DNA of 64,000 nucleotides from Rhizobiaceae bacterium (lineage in GTDB: Bacteria > Pseudomonadota > Alphaproteobacteria > Rhizobiales > Rhizobiaceae). Position 1 is the first letter of the stretch, and each line of letters starts with the position of its first letter. The position numbers were made by a program, and so were the translations under genes. Shown here in pieces: positions 16,085-24,975 of this stretch. The stretch covers positions 124,001 to 188,000 of the forward strand of contig JAILWO010000003.1 in assembly GCA_025698895.1 (NCBI GenBank), given 5' to 3'. The notes under the pieces are model-generated. The model searched no databases, was not told the DNA's origin, and worked only from the letters and a program-made list of their open reading frames with translations.

Positions 16085-17571
16085 GACAGGGAAATCCATG
16101 CGGTCTTGAGGTCGACATATTTGTCGAGGGCATGCAGAGACTTGTCGTGGCCATTGCCGGACTGCTTCACGCCACCAAGCGGCACGGTGACATCCGCGCC
16201 GCCATAAGTGTTGACGTGTACTACGCCCGCCTTGATGGCCCCGACCATGCGGTGGGCGCGCGACAGATTGGCGGTCCAGACGGCTGATGCGAGGCCGTAG
16301 GGCGTCGCGTTGGCGATGCGGACGGCGTCCGCTTCTTCGTCGAAAGGTGTCACCGCCAGTACCGGCCCGAACACCTCCTCGCGCGCCAGCGTCATCTCGG
16401 GCAGCACCGCGTCGAAGACCGTCGGGGCCATGTAGAAGCCGCCCGTTTCCTCCAGGACGCGGCCGCCGCCGGTCTTCAGACTGGCACCCTCCGAGACGGC
16501 CTTCTCCACATAAGACAGGTTCTTGGCCAATTGATCGGCGCTGTTGATGGCGCCTGCCTCCGTCGCCAGATCCAGCGGGTCGCCCACCTTCATCTTTGCG
16601 GCGATGGCCGCGACCTTTTCGGCAAAAGCCTCGTGAATAGGGCGCTCCACCAGAAGGCGTGAGCCGGCAACGCAGACCTGGCCGGAATTGCGGAAGATGC
16701 CGTGGGCGGCGACCCTGGCCGCCTGATCGAGATCGGGCGCGTCGGCGAAGACGATGTTTGGAGATTTGCCGCCGAGTTCCAGGTAGACGCGCTTGAGGTT
16801 CGACCGCGCGGAGTATTCGAGCAGGCGACGCCCGACGCCGCCCGAGCCGGTGAAGGCCAGCACGTCGACATCCATATGCATGCCCAGCGCCTCGCCGGCC
16901 ACCGCGCCGCGACCGGTGACGACGTTGAAGACGCCATCAGGCAGGCCGGCTTCCGCGCAGAGCTCGGCCAGACGCAGCAGCGTGAGCGAGGCAGTCTCGG
17001 CAGGCTTCAGAACCACCGAGTTGCCGGCCGCAAGCGCCGGGGCGATCTTCCAGGCACCGATCATCATCGGAAAATTCCAGGGCACGATGGCGCCGACGAC
17101 GCCGACTGGCTCGCGATGGATAAGTCCCAGCACGTTCCTCGCCGTCGGCGCGATCTCGCCGTAGACCTTGTCGATCGCCTCGGCGTAGTAGCGGAAGGTT
17201 CCGGCGGCGCTTGCCGGCTCCGCCTTCAGCGCCATTGCGATCTCGGTGCCGTTGTCGCGCACGCCGAGCACGGCAAGCTCCAGCGCGGGCTTCTCGATGA
17301 GATCGGCAACGCGGTGCATCACTTTCTTACGCTCAGAGGGAGCCGCGCGCGACCAGGCGCCGTGATCGAATGCGGCACGAGCAGACTTCACTGCCCGGTC
17401 CACGTCACCGGCATCGGCATCGGCAATGGTGGTAAGCCTGCTGCCGTCGATTGGCGAGATCACGTCGAGCGTGCCGCCGGCAGCCGCGGCCTGCCGGTCA
17501 CCGCCGATGAACAGGTGCTGGGGCGCGATCTGTTTGCTGCGAAGCCGGTCAATTGTTGCTTGGTCGGGCAT
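16081..17571 (-). CDS. NAD(P)-dependent aldehyde dehydrogenase (PuuC-like)
   Basis: Complete 496-residue ALDH: PWNFPMMIG near residue 165, the catalytic Glu in LELGGKSPN near 265, the catalytic Cys in GQVCVAGSR near 300, EEVFGPVLAV and the C-terminal PLGGVKQSG. It resembles the gamma-glutamyl-aminobutyraldehyde / amino-aldehyde dehydrogenase group. The start overlaps the tctA 3' end by 23 bp and the stop overlaps the aminotransferase start, placing it in one operon with the transporter. An amine-to-aldehyde-to-acid route together with the aminotransferase is plausible but not shown. Confidence 0.85.
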   Translation of the reverse strand: MPDQATIDRLRSKQIAPQHLFIGGDRQAAAAGGTLDVISPIDGSRLTTIADADAGDVDRAVKSARAAFDHGAWSRAAPSERKKVMHRVADLIEKPALELAVLGVRDNGTEIAMALKAEPASAAGTFRYYAEAIDKVYGEIAPTARNVLGLIHREPVGVVGAIVPWNFPMMIGAWKIAPALAAGNSVVLKPAETASLTLLRLAELCAEAGLPDGVFNVVTGRGAVAGEALGMHMDVDVLAFTGSGGVGRRLLEYSARSNLKRVYLELGGKSPNIVFADAPDLDQAARVAAHGIFRNSGQVCVAGSRLLVERPIHEAFAEKVAAIAAKMKVGDPLDLATEAGAINSADQLAKNLSYVEKAVSEGASLKTGGGRVLEETGGFYMAPTVFDAVLPEMTLAREEVFGPVLAVTPFDEEADAVRIANATPYGLASAVWTANLSRAHRMVGAIKAGVVHVNTYGGADVTVPLGGVKQSGNGHDKSLHALDKYVDLKTAWISLS

Positions 17572-19063
17572 ATGTGGCCTCTGTTCCTTTTGGTGTGCCG
17601 CGCGCCCGCAAAAGCGACCAGATATGGATCAGCAGGACGAGCACGATCACGGCGAAGATGGCGCCGGCGATGGGGCGGTCGATCCAGTCCAACGGCGACT
17701 GGATACGCGGCAGCGAGGTGCGGAAGCGCTCCTCCATGATGCGGCCCAGCACCATGCCAAGGATGATCGGCACGACCGGCAGATTGAGACGCTTGAGCAC
17801 CAGGCCGAGCACTCCGAAAACAGCCGCGACGGCACAGTCCGTCACGGAGTTGCGCAGCGAATAGACACCGACGAAGGACAGCGTCAGGATCGCCATGCCC
17901 AGAAAGCGGTTCGGGATGGCGATCACCTTGAGGAGTGGCTTCGTGGCGACCATGAGGAAGGCGAGCGCGAGAAAGTTGAGAATCAGCAGGCACAGATAGA
18001 GCGCGAGCACGAAATCCATTGAATCGCGAAACAGTGTCGGTCCCGGAATGACGTTGTGCACGTAAAAGACCGACAGCATCATTGCCGTCAGCGCCTCGCC
18101 CGGAATACCGAGCGCGAGAAGCGGGATCATCGCGGCTGCCGGCACGGCGTTATTGGCTGCCTCGGAGGCGATCACGCCCTCGGGAGCGCCGTGGCCGAAG
18201 CGTTCGGGGGCCGGCGATGTCTTCTGCGCCAGCGTGTAGGAAAGGAACTGTGCGGTGAATTCGCCGACGCCGGGAATGATGCCCATGATCGTGCCGAAGC
18301 CAGCGGCGGGAAGCACCACGCGCGGGAATCGGAAAACCTCCCGCAGACCGCGGAACAAGCCACTGCCGACTTTCGGCGCGGCGCTGTCGGAATCGCGGCC
18401 TGACAACAACACCAGCGCCTGCGAGATTGCGAACAGGCCGAGTACCACCACGATCAGGTCGATGCCGGAGGTGAGCCAGGTCTGACCGAAGGTGAAGCGT
18501 GACGAATAGCGTACCGGCTCCAGACCGATCGTCTGCAGGAATATGCCGAAGGACAGCAGCGCACCGGCGGCCATATTCTGCCCGCGATGGGCTATGACGA
18601 CCAGGATCATGCCGAGCAGGCAGGCGAGGAAGATCTCGCGCGACCCGAAAAGCGGGGCGACCTTCGCGAGGGATGGCGCCAGGGCCATCAGGCAGATGAC
18701 GGAGAAAACGCCGCCGCAGAATGAGGATCCGTAGGCAAGCGAAAGCGCGCGCGCTCCCTCGCCCCTGCGTGTCAGCGGGTAGCCATCATAGGTGGTGAGC
18801 GCATTGACCGGCGTTCCGGGCGTGTTGATCAGCACCGCGGGGATTGCACCGCCGAACATGGCCGAGCCATAGATGCCCAGAAGCAGCGTCAGTCCGACGA
18901 TCGGCTCCAGCGCGAAGGTGACGGGCAAGAGGATTGCGATTGCGATCGCCGGCCCGACACCCGGAATTGCGCCGATGATGACGCCGCCTGCCGATCCGAT
19001 CAGAAGCGCGGCAATGACGTCGAGACGAAGCAGAATGTCGACGCTGGCGAGAAGCACATCCAT
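17549..19063 (-). CDS. tctA: tripartite tricarboxylate transporter large permease TctA
   Basis: 504-residue integral membrane protein with about 12 hydrophobic segments. The family's repeated glycine/proline motif occurs in both halves: GAIPGVGPAIAIA near residue 35 and GIIPGVGEFTAQF near 265. It is the main translocating subunit of a TTT system driven by ion gradients. It follows tctB by 7 nt and overlaps the aldehyde dehydrogenase gene. Substrates of this family are mostly carboxylates; the one here is unknown. Confidence 0.93.
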   Translation of the reverse strand: MDVLLASVDILLRLDVIAALLIGSAGGVIIGAIPGVGPAIAIAILLPVTFALEPIVGLTLLLGIYGSAMFGGAIPAVLINTPGTPVNALTTYDGYPLTRRGEGARALSLAYGSSFCGGVFSVICLMALAPSLAKVAPLFGSREIFLACLLGMILVVIAHRGQNMAAGALLSFGIFLQTIGLEPVRYSSRFTFGQTWLTSGIDLIVVVLGLFAISQALVLLSGRDSDSAAPKVGSGLFRGLREVFRFPRVVLPAAGFGTIMGIIPGVGEFTAQFLSYTLAQKTSPAPERFGHGAPEGVIASEAANNAVPAAAMIPLLALGIPGEALTAMMLSVFYVHNVIPGPTLFRDSMDFVLALYLCLLILNFLALAFLMVATKPLLKVIAIPNRFLGMAILTLSFVGVYSLRNSVTDCAVAAVFGVLGLVLKRLNLPVVPIILGMVLGRIMEERFRTSLPRIQSPLDWIDRPIAGAIFAVIVLVLLIHIWSLLRARGTPKGTEATYARPSNN

Positions 19064-19070
19064 GGCCGCG

Positions 19071-19628
19071 TCAGAGATAGAGGATCATGAAGTTGCGCAA
19101 CGCGGGCGGCAGATACTCGTAGACGGCCCCGCCAGGAATTCGCACGCCCAGAAAAGACTTGAAAACGAGGACCGTGACGACTCCGGTCAGCATTGCCGCG
19201 CCGATCGTCGTCCAGGATCGGTAGCCCAGCCGCAGCGTGAGCGCGGCGGTGAAGACAAGTGTCGCCGGAAGATAGCCAGCCAGCGGCACCAGCCAGACAT
19301 AGGCCATGAACCACACGACATATTCGGCCGCCCGAAACCACCGGCCAACCTCGACCAGCGTGCCATCGCCGCTGACCTGCCGGTTGCGCCGCCAGCAGAG
19401 CCACAATTCGAGCGCACCAAAGCCGGTCATGGCGGTGATCGCCACGATCGGCCAGAAGGCAGGCTGCCTGACAAAGTCAAAGCCTTTCGCCCATTCCGTC
19501 TGTGCGGGGATGTTGGCGGCGAGAAAGAGCGCGAAGCCGAAAGAGGCGAAAGCGAAGACGATCTCCGCGCGATGGTGACGCGGTTTGTTGAGGTCCTGGA
19601 TGCTGTGCCCTCCGGGCTCGACGGACAT
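19071..19628 (-). CDS. tctB: tripartite tricarboxylate transporter small permease TctB
   Basis: 185-residue membrane protein with four hydrophobic stretches (about residues 22-42, 52-74, 95-130 with a central break, and 140-160), the usual TctB size and topology. The ATG at 19628 is chosen; sequence further upstream in the frame is not protein-like. Located between the substrate-binding protein and TctA in the canonical C-B-A order. TctB proteins diverge strongly, so assignment rests on size, topology and position. Confidence 0.87.
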   Translation of the reverse strand: MSVEPGGHSIQDLNKPRHHRAEIVFAFASFGFALFLAANIPAQTEWAKGFDFVRQPAFWPIVAITAMTGFGALELWLCWRRNRQVSGDGTLVEVGRWFRAAEYVVWFMAYVWLVPLAGYLPATLVFTAALTLRLGYRSWTTIGAAMLTGVVTVLVFKSFLGVRIPGGAVYEYLPPALRNFMILYL

Positions 19629-19693
19629 CGTTGATGGCCCTGACCAGATTCGATGATGCAAGGTGGCCCGCAGATTACGGACCGCCTCCATGC

Positions 19694-20638
19694 TCAATTC
19701 TCGAGGATAGCGCCGACTTCCCCGACCGTTTCGATGTCCGCCTTGATCTGCGCGGCGGATTTCTCGGCATCTTTCCAGTAGATCTGAGCGCCGGTCTCCC
19801 TGGCGAAATTCTGCGCCCGCTCGCTTGCCATGGTTTCCTTCGCGGCCGCTGCAATCTTTTCGCGAACATCGGCCGGCGTGTCCTTGTGCACGAACAGACC
19901 GTTCCACAGCGAAATGTCGAGTTCCGGATCCAGTTCACTCACTGTAGGAGTATCAGGCGCGGTCGAAATCCGCTCCTCGGTGACCGACGCAAGCAGCGTG
20001 ACCTCCTCGAGGCAAGGCAGGATCTGCTGCATCGTCGTGTTCATCACGTCGACGTCTCCGGAGGCAAGCGTGTTGCAATCGAGCGCATCGAAGCCGGCTT
20101 CGGAGGCGTAGGAGAATCCCATCTTCTTGGCCAGCGCCAGCGTCGCCTGCGTCGGCAGCAGGAACGAGCCGAAGTGGCCGAGCACGACGTCGTTGGATTT
20201 GGCGTGTTCGGCCAGTTCCTGCATCGACTGATACGGTGAGTCCTTCGAGGTCGCGATAACGAACGGATATGTAAGGAAGATCCCGACCGGCTCGAACGGA
20301 TTGGGGCTCAACTCGGGAATGCCGATATCGGGACCGATGACCGGGACGTCGACAACGAAAGAACCGATCGTATAGCCGTCGGCGGGCGCGGCTGCGACCT
20401 CGACCGCTCCCGGGAAGGGACCACCGCCGCCACCGGGCTTGTTCACCACCGCCGCCGCCTGGCCGTATTTGGCCTGGAAGTCCTCGGCGATCATGCGGGT
20501 CAGAACATCTTCCATGTCACCGGGCGGGAAGGGGACGATGAAGCTGACCGGCTTTTCCGGGTATTCAGCCTTGGCCATGCCGACGGCCACGAGAGCCATC
20601 GCGGCACCCGTCAGCAGGACACCTGTCAGTTTTTGCAT
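19694..20638 (-). CDS. tctC: TctC/Bug-type substrate-binding protein of the tctCBA operon
   Basis: Periplasmic receptor of ~314 residues. ATG 20638 is preceded by AGGAGG and starts a clear signal peptide ending GMAKA; mature start EYPEKPVSFIVPFPPGD. It contains the same NKPGGGGGPFPG loop and FDALDCNTLASGDVDVMNTT stretch as the paralogue at 12001-12948, so a duplication event is evident. It heads the minus-strand operon and is transcribed away from iclR; the intervening 17-bp palindrome suggests IclR control. Ligand unknown. Confidence 0.9.
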   Translation of the reverse strand: MQKLTGVLLTGAAMALVAVGMAKAEYPEKPVSFIVPFPPGDMEDVLTRMIAEDFQAKYGQAAAVVNKPGGGGGPFPGAVEVAAAPADGYTIGSFVVDVPVIGPDIGIPELSPNPFEPVGIFLTYPFVIATSKDSPYQSMQELAEHAKSNDVVLGHFGSFLLPTQATLALAKKMGFSYASEAGFDALDCNTLASGDVDVMNTTMQQILPCLEEVTLLASVTEERISTAPDTPTVSELDPELDISLWNGLFVHKDTPADVREKIAAAAKETMASERAQNFARETGAQIYWKDAEKSAAQIKADIETVGEVGAILEN

Positions 20639-20683
20639 GCTGTACCTCCTGTTCCACGGGGCAAACCCGCAGTTCCCCAAATC

Positions 20684-20700
20684 GGTTCATTATTCGAACT
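20684..20700. promoter_or_regulatory. 17-bp palindromic operator in the tctC-iclR intergenic region
   Basis: GGTTCATTATTCGAACT is an imperfect 6-5-6 inverted repeat. The reverse complement of the site before the amidohydrolase (24976-24992) is GGTTCATTATTTGAACC, identical at 15 of 17 positions. It lies 46 nt upstream of tctC and about 88 nt upstream of the chosen iclR start. IclR-family proteins bind sites of this size, and the adjacent gene is the natural candidate. Binding is inference. Confidence 0.65.
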
Positions 20701-20701
20701 C

Positions 20702-20714
20702 ATATTTCAAATAT
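20702..20714. repeat. AT-rich perfect palindrome ATATTT-C-AAATAT
   Basis: Perfect 6-1-6 inverted repeat starting 2 nt after the larger 17-bp operator, in the divergent tctC/iclR region. A possible -10 element for iclR (TATAGA, 20712-20717) overlaps it. It may be a second half of a bipartite regulator site or simply promoter AT-richness. Confidence 0.4.
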
Positions 20715-20787
20715 AGACTTGCAAATCGGTATGCTTGCTGTCAACCTGAATTTGCCGGTGGCGTTCTGGAGGAACGAGGAGGGATGC

Positions 20788-21564
20788 TTGAGCACGGTCG
20801 GTAAGGCTATTTCCCTGCTGGACTTGTTCAGTGTTGACGAACCGGAACTCGGGCTTAGCGAGATCGCGCGCCAGTCCGGATTCGACAAGGCCACGACGCG
20901 GCGGCTCCTGGTCTCGCTGACCCAACATGGCTTTGTCGAGCAGGATGTGGAAACGCGTCGCTATCGACTCGGCGCTGGGATTACGCGCCTCGCGCGCATT
21001 CGCGAGGCGCGTTTCCCGTTTCTGCAGACATCACTGCCTTTCATCCGCGAACTGGCCGCCGAGACGGCTGAAACCGTTCATCTGTCGGAAGCCAGTCATG
21101 GATCGTTGCTTACCGTCCATGTCGAACATCCGGCGCGTGCAAACCGGGTCAACGTCAATGTGGGCGAGTATCTGCCGTTACACTCCACGGCATCGGGGAT
21201 CGCATATCTTGCATATGTCCGGGAGCCTTTATTGAAATCCGCGCTTGCCATGCCGCTCCAATCCTACACATCGCGCACGATGACCGATCCGGCATCGGTC
21301 GTGGAGGAGATCGCGGCCGCCCGTAAGCGCGGATATTCGGTCAGCGACCAGGGCTACGAGGACGGCGTCTTCAGCGTCGCCGCGGCGATACTGGGAGCGG
21401 ACGGTTACGCGATTGGAACCTTGGCGATCGCGGCACCCTTGGTACGCACTCCCAAGTCGGCTGTGAGTGAGCGCGGCAAGATTGTTGCGGCAGCCGCGCG
21501 CGGCATCTCCGAGCAGCTCAACGGCGAGGTCTTCAAAGCCCTGAAGGGCAGGGCTCTGGCATGA
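20788..21564 (+). CDS. IclR-family transcriptional regulator
   Basis: N-terminal winged helix (STVGKAISLLDLF, LGLSEIARQSGFDKATTRRLL) followed by the IclR effector domain with AETVHLSEASHGSLLTV and SDQGYEDGVFSVAAAI. The start is uncertain: TTG at 20788 has AGGAGG five bases upstream and gives the usual short IclR N-terminus (258 residues); ATG at 20731 would add 19 residues without a ribosome-binding site. It overlaps the downstream UPF0261 gene by 4 bp and is divergent from tctC. A shared palindrome suggests it controls itself, the tctC operon and the amidohydrolase operon. Whether it represses or activates cannot be read from sequence. Confidence 0.88.
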   Translation: MSTVGKAISLLDLFSVDEPELGLSEIARQSGFDKATTRRLLVSLTQHGFVEQDVETRRYRLGAGITRLARIREARFPFLQTSLPFIRELAAETAETVHLSEASHGSLLTVHVEHPARANRVNVNVGEYLPLHSTASGIAYLAYVREPLLKSALAMPLQSYTSRTMTDPASVVEEIAAARKRGYSVSDQGYEDGVFSVAAAILGADGYAIGTLAIAAPLVRTPKSAVSERGKIVAAAARGISEQLNGEVFKALKGRALA

Positions 21565-22847
21565 ATGCGGAGGCAGGAAAAGTGAGGCAGTCCCCAAGGA
21601 TCCTGGTCATCGGGACCGGTGACACCAAGGCGGACGAACTCGATTTCATGCGGGCAAAGGTGGAAGAGGCCGGTGGCGTACCGCTCATGCTCGATGTCAG
21701 CGTCCTTGGCGATCCACCATACGCGCCGGCATACGACAAGCACGCGGTTGCAGCCGCCGCTGATACGACGATCCGGTCGATCATCGAGTCAGGGGATGAA
21801 AACAGTGCCATGACCCTGATGGCGGCAGGTGCCGCCAGCCTGACGAAAAGACTTCATGACGAGGGTGAAATCGACGGCTTCATTGCGCTTGGCGGCACGA
21901 TGGGAACAGACCTGGCTCTCGACGTCGCGCTGGCGCTACCGCTCGGCGTGCCGAAATTCGTCGTCTCCACCATCGCCTACTCCCACCTGATCCCGCCGGA
22001 GCGGATCGCCACCGATTTGATGATGATCCTTTGGGCCGGAGGGCTCTACGGGCTGAACTCGACCTGCAAGGCGGTGCTCTCCCAGGCCTGCGGCGCGGTG
22101 GTCGGGGCTGCTCGTGTCGGCCTCAAGCCAAAGCTGGAGCGTCCGGTCGTCGGTATCAGTTCGCTGGGCAAGAGCTGCCTGACCTACATGGTGGCTCTGA
22201 AGCCCGAGTTGGAGAGGCGCGGCTATGAGGTCGTCATCTTCCACACGACAGGCATGGGCGGACGCGCGCTGGAGGCGATTGCCGCCCAGCGCGGCTTCGC
22301 TGCCGTCATGGATTTCAGCCTCCAGGAACTCGCCAACCATCTGTCTGGTTCAGTCGTGACATCGGGCGCCGACAGGCTGGAAAACGCCGGCCGTGCCGGC
22401 GTGCCGCAGATCGTGGCGCCCGGAGCGATCGACATGGTGGACTTCCCGACTTGGCAGCCGGTGCCGGAGCGTTTCGCGGAGCGACCGTATCACGCGCATA
22501 ACCGCCTGCTCGCCTCCGTTACCAGCGATGGCGCGGCACGGCGCGGCATCGCGCGTGCCATCGGCGCCAAGCTCGCGGCGGCCGAGGCGCCGACCGCTTT
22601 CATCCTGCCTGCCGGCGGTATCCAGCAGTGGGATCAGGAGGGTGAGCCGCTCCACGAGCCCGATGCGCTCGCGGCCTTCGTCGACGAGATGCGGCGCAAC
22701 GTGCCCGAGAACGTCGCGCTTCACGAGATTCCCGAACACATCAACAGCTTCGCCTTTGTGGAGAAGGCGCTTTCGATCTTCGATGCCTGGGTCGACGATG
22801 GCGTGGTTCCGCGCGGCGTGGCCGCGGGGCGGCAGACCACGGCATGA
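21561..22847 (+). CDS. Tm-1-like ATP-binding protein (UPF0261 family)
   Basis: 428 residues, the usual length of UPF0261. It opens with ILVIGTGDTKADELDFM and shows FIALGGTMGTDLALDVA, the GISSLGKSCLTYM segment and the C-terminal GGIQQWDQEGEP. The plant relative Tm-1 binds ATP and a viral replicase; the bacterial role is unestablished, although such genes usually occur in catabolic operons, often with a TIM-barrel partner that is absent here. It overlaps both iclR and the HAD gene by 4 bp. I see no basis for a substrate. Confidence 0.85.
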   Translation: MNAEAGKVRQSPRILVIGTGDTKADELDFMRAKVEEAGGVPLMLDVSVLGDPPYAPAYDKHAVAAAADTTIRSIIESGDENSAMTLMAAGAASLTKRLHDEGEIDGFIALGGTMGTDLALDVALALPLGVPKFVVSTIAYSHLIPPERIATDLMMILWAGGLYGLNSTCKAVLSQACGAVVGAARVGLKPKLERPVVGISSLGKSCLTYMVALKPELERRGYEVVIFHTTGMGGRALEAIAAQRGFAAVMDFSLQELANHLSGSVVTSGADRLENAGRAGVPQIVAPGAIDMVDFPTWQPVPERFAERPYHAHNRLLASVTSDGAARRGIARAIGAKLAAAEAPTAFILPAGGIQQWDQEGEPLHEPDALAAFVDEMRRNVPENVALHEIPEHINSFAFVEKALSIFDAWVDDGVVPRGVAAGRQTTA

Positions 22848-23506
22848 CCAGGCCGCAGGCTCTCGTTCTCGACTTCGGCGGGGTGGTGACACGCACCCTG
22901 TTCGAGACGCACGACCTCACAGAGAAGGCGCTCGGCCTTGCGGCAGGCTCGCTTACCTGGCGCGGGCCCTTCGCACCCGACACCGACCCGCTCTGGCAGG
23001 CGATGCAGGCAGACGAGATCAGCGAGCGCGACTACTGGCGGGCGCGTACGCGCGAAGTCGGGCGCATGGTGGATGAAGACTGGGATCGGATGGAGACATT
23101 CGTGAAGCGTGCCCGCGGCGCCGATCCGGAAGCGGTTGTCCGGCCAGAGGCCGATCAGGCTATCCGCGTCGCTCATGCGGCAGGCGTGCGGCTGGCCATC
23201 CTCTCCAATGAACTCGATCTTTTTTATGGTGTGGAGTTCCGGAGCCGGCTCCCGCTGCTTTCCCTGTTCGAGACGATCGTCGATGCCACCTACACGGGGA
23301 TTCTGAAGCCGGATCCGCGTGCGTACGCCGCCGTGGCCGACGCTCTTGCCCTGCCGGCGGAGGCCTGCGTTTTCGTCGACGACCAGCGGCGCAATGTCGA
23401 CGGCGCGGCAGCGGCAGGAATGCGCACGGTTCATTTCGACGTCCGGGAACCACGAAAATCCTACAACCAGGCTCTGGACCATTTCGGTCTCGCCCTGGAA
23501 GCATGA
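22844..23506 (+). CDS. HAD-superfamily hydrolase (subfamily IA)
   Basis: 220-residue HAD-fold phosphatase/dehalogenase-like protein. Motif I is LVLDFGGVV with nucleophile Asp near residue 10, motif II AILSNE near 123, motif III lysine in LKPDPRAY near 152, and motif IV FVDDQRRN near 178. A helical cap lies between motifs I and II. The 4-bp overlap with the UPF0261 gene and 15-nt gap to the aminotransferase place it in the operon. Substrate unknown; phosphatase activity on a pathway intermediate is the default expectation. Confidence 0.85.
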   Translation: MTRPQALVLDFGGVVTRTLFETHDLTEKALGLAAGSLTWRGPFAPDTDPLWQAMQADEISERDYWRARTREVGRMVDEDWDRMETFVKRARGADPEAVVRPEADQAIRVAHAAGVRLAILSNELDLFYGVEFRSRLPLLSLFETIVDATYTGILKPDPRAYAAVADALALPAEACVFVDDQRRNVDGAAAAGMRTVHFDVREPRKSYNQALDHFGLALEA

Positions 23507-23521
23507 CCGACAGGAGCAGAC

Positions 23522-24871
23522 ATGCGCGACACCAACTTCCTCGCTGCAAACAATGCCAAGCAGATCTGGCATCCGATGGCACACCCAGCCGAGATGCGCG
23601 AGAATCCGCCGCGCGTCGTCATGAAAGGCGAGGGCGCCTATGTGACCGATCTTGAGGGCCGCACTGTACTCGATGCGGTCGGCGGCTTGTGGAACGTCAA
23701 TCTCGGCTACAGCTGTGATCCGGTGAAAAAGGCGATCGCGGAGCAGCTTGACGCACTGCCCTATTATTCCGGCTTCCGCGGCACCTCGACCGGCCCGTCC
23801 ATCGAGCTTGCCTGGGAGCTTACCGAATGGTTCGCGCCGGAAGGTATGGCGCGCGCCTTCTTCACCTCGGGCGGTTCCGATTCCGTCGAGACGGCGTTGA
23901 GGCTCGCGCGGCAGTATTGGAAGATCAGGGGACAGGCCGACCGCACCAAGTTTCTGGCGCTGAAGAAGGGCTATCACGGCACCCATTTCGGCGGCGCCTC
24001 GGTCAACGGCAACGCGAATTTCCGGCGCAATTACGAGCCGCTGCTGCCGGGTGTCTTTCATATCCCGGCCCCCTACACTTATCGCAACCCCTTCGACGAA
24101 ACTGATCCCGCGAGGCTGGCGAAGCTGTGCGCCAAGGCTTTGGAAGACGAGATCGCCTTCCAGGGGGCCGATACCATCGCAGCCTTCATCATGGAGCCGG
24201 TGTTGGGCGCGGGCGGCGTGATCGTGCCGCATGAAAGTTTCATGCCGCTGGTGAGAGAGATCTGCGACCGCCACGAGATCCTTCTGATCGCGGACGAGGT
24301 GGTGACGGGCTTCGGCCGGACCGGCGCGTGGTCGGGATCGCGGGCGGTCGGCGTGAAACCCGACATGATGACCATCGCCAAGGCAATTACGTCGGGCTAT
24401 TTTCCGCTCGGTGCAACCATGATCGGCGAACATGTCGCCGAGGTATTCGAAGCCGACAAAACAAGCTTCGGATCGATTGGTCACGGCTATACCTATTCCG
24501 GTCATCCGGTCGGCTGTGCTGCCGGCATCGCCGCGCTAGCCGAGACGAGGAAGCTCAAGATCGACGAAAACGCGGCGGCCCGCGGCGTCGAACTGGCGTC
24601 CGTGCTGGAGGACCTGAAGGCCAGGCACGATGTCGTCGGAGACGTGCGCTACAAGGGTCTGATGGCCGCCATCGAACTGGTCTCGGATCGCGCAACCAAA
24701 AAGGCCGCCGACAAGGCCGTCATGAAGACGGTGGCCGATGCCGCCTACGAGGCCGGCGTGATGCTGCGGGTCTCCGGATCGAACATCATTCTCTCACCGC
24801 CGCTGATCCTGACCGCCGAACAGGTGCAGGCAATTGGCGCCGGGCTTGATGCGGGTCTGGCTGCAGCATGA
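23522..24871 (+). CDS. class III omega-amino acid/aspartate-family aminotransferase
   Basis: 449-residue PLP aminotransferase of the beta-alanine/omega-amino acid:pyruvate type. Motifs: GLWNVNLGY near residue 55, FFTSGGSDSVETALR near 115, YHGTHFGG near 150, ADEVVTGFGRTG (cofactor Asp) near 258, and MMTIAKAITSGY with the Schiff-base lysine near 288. It ends the iclR operon. It could feed an aldehyde to the aldehyde dehydrogenase of the divergent operon, since both are flanked by the same operator; that link is inference. Confidence 0.88.
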   Translation: MRDTNFLAANNAKQIWHPMAHPAEMRENPPRVVMKGEGAYVTDLEGRTVLDAVGGLWNVNLGYSCDPVKKAIAEQLDALPYYSGFRGTSTGPSIELAWELTEWFAPEGMARAFFTSGGSDSVETALRLARQYWKIRGQADRTKFLALKKGYHGTHFGGASVNGNANFRRNYEPLLPGVFHIPAPYTYRNPFDETDPARLAKLCAKALEDEIAFQGADTIAAFIMEPVLGAGGVIVPHESFMPLVREICDRHEILLIADEVVTGFGRTGAWSGSRAVGVKPDMMTIAKAITSGYFPLGATMIGEHVAEVFEADKTSFGSIGHGYTYSGHPVGCAAGIAALAETRKLKIDENAAARGVELASVLEDLKARHDVVGDVRYKGLMAAIELVSDRATKKAADKAVMKTVADAAYEAGVMLRVSGSNIILSPPLILTAEQVQAIGAGLDAGLAAA

Positions 24872-24975
24872 CCAGGTGTCCCCCCGCGAAGCGTCGCACG
24901 CTGAATAGCCTCATCCAGTAGCGGAAATCGCGTTGACTCCGAAAGAGGGCTATTGCAGTCTATAAATGGAACGAT

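Noticed and set aside
14294-16207. 637-codon plus-strand frame
   Set aside because: Complement of the class III aminotransferase; no recognisable motif.
22721-24505. 594-codon open frame on the minus strand
   Set aside because: It lies antisense to the HAD and aminotransferase genes, has Arg/His/Gly-rich shadow composition and no family motifs; the plus-strand genes have clear catalytic signatures.
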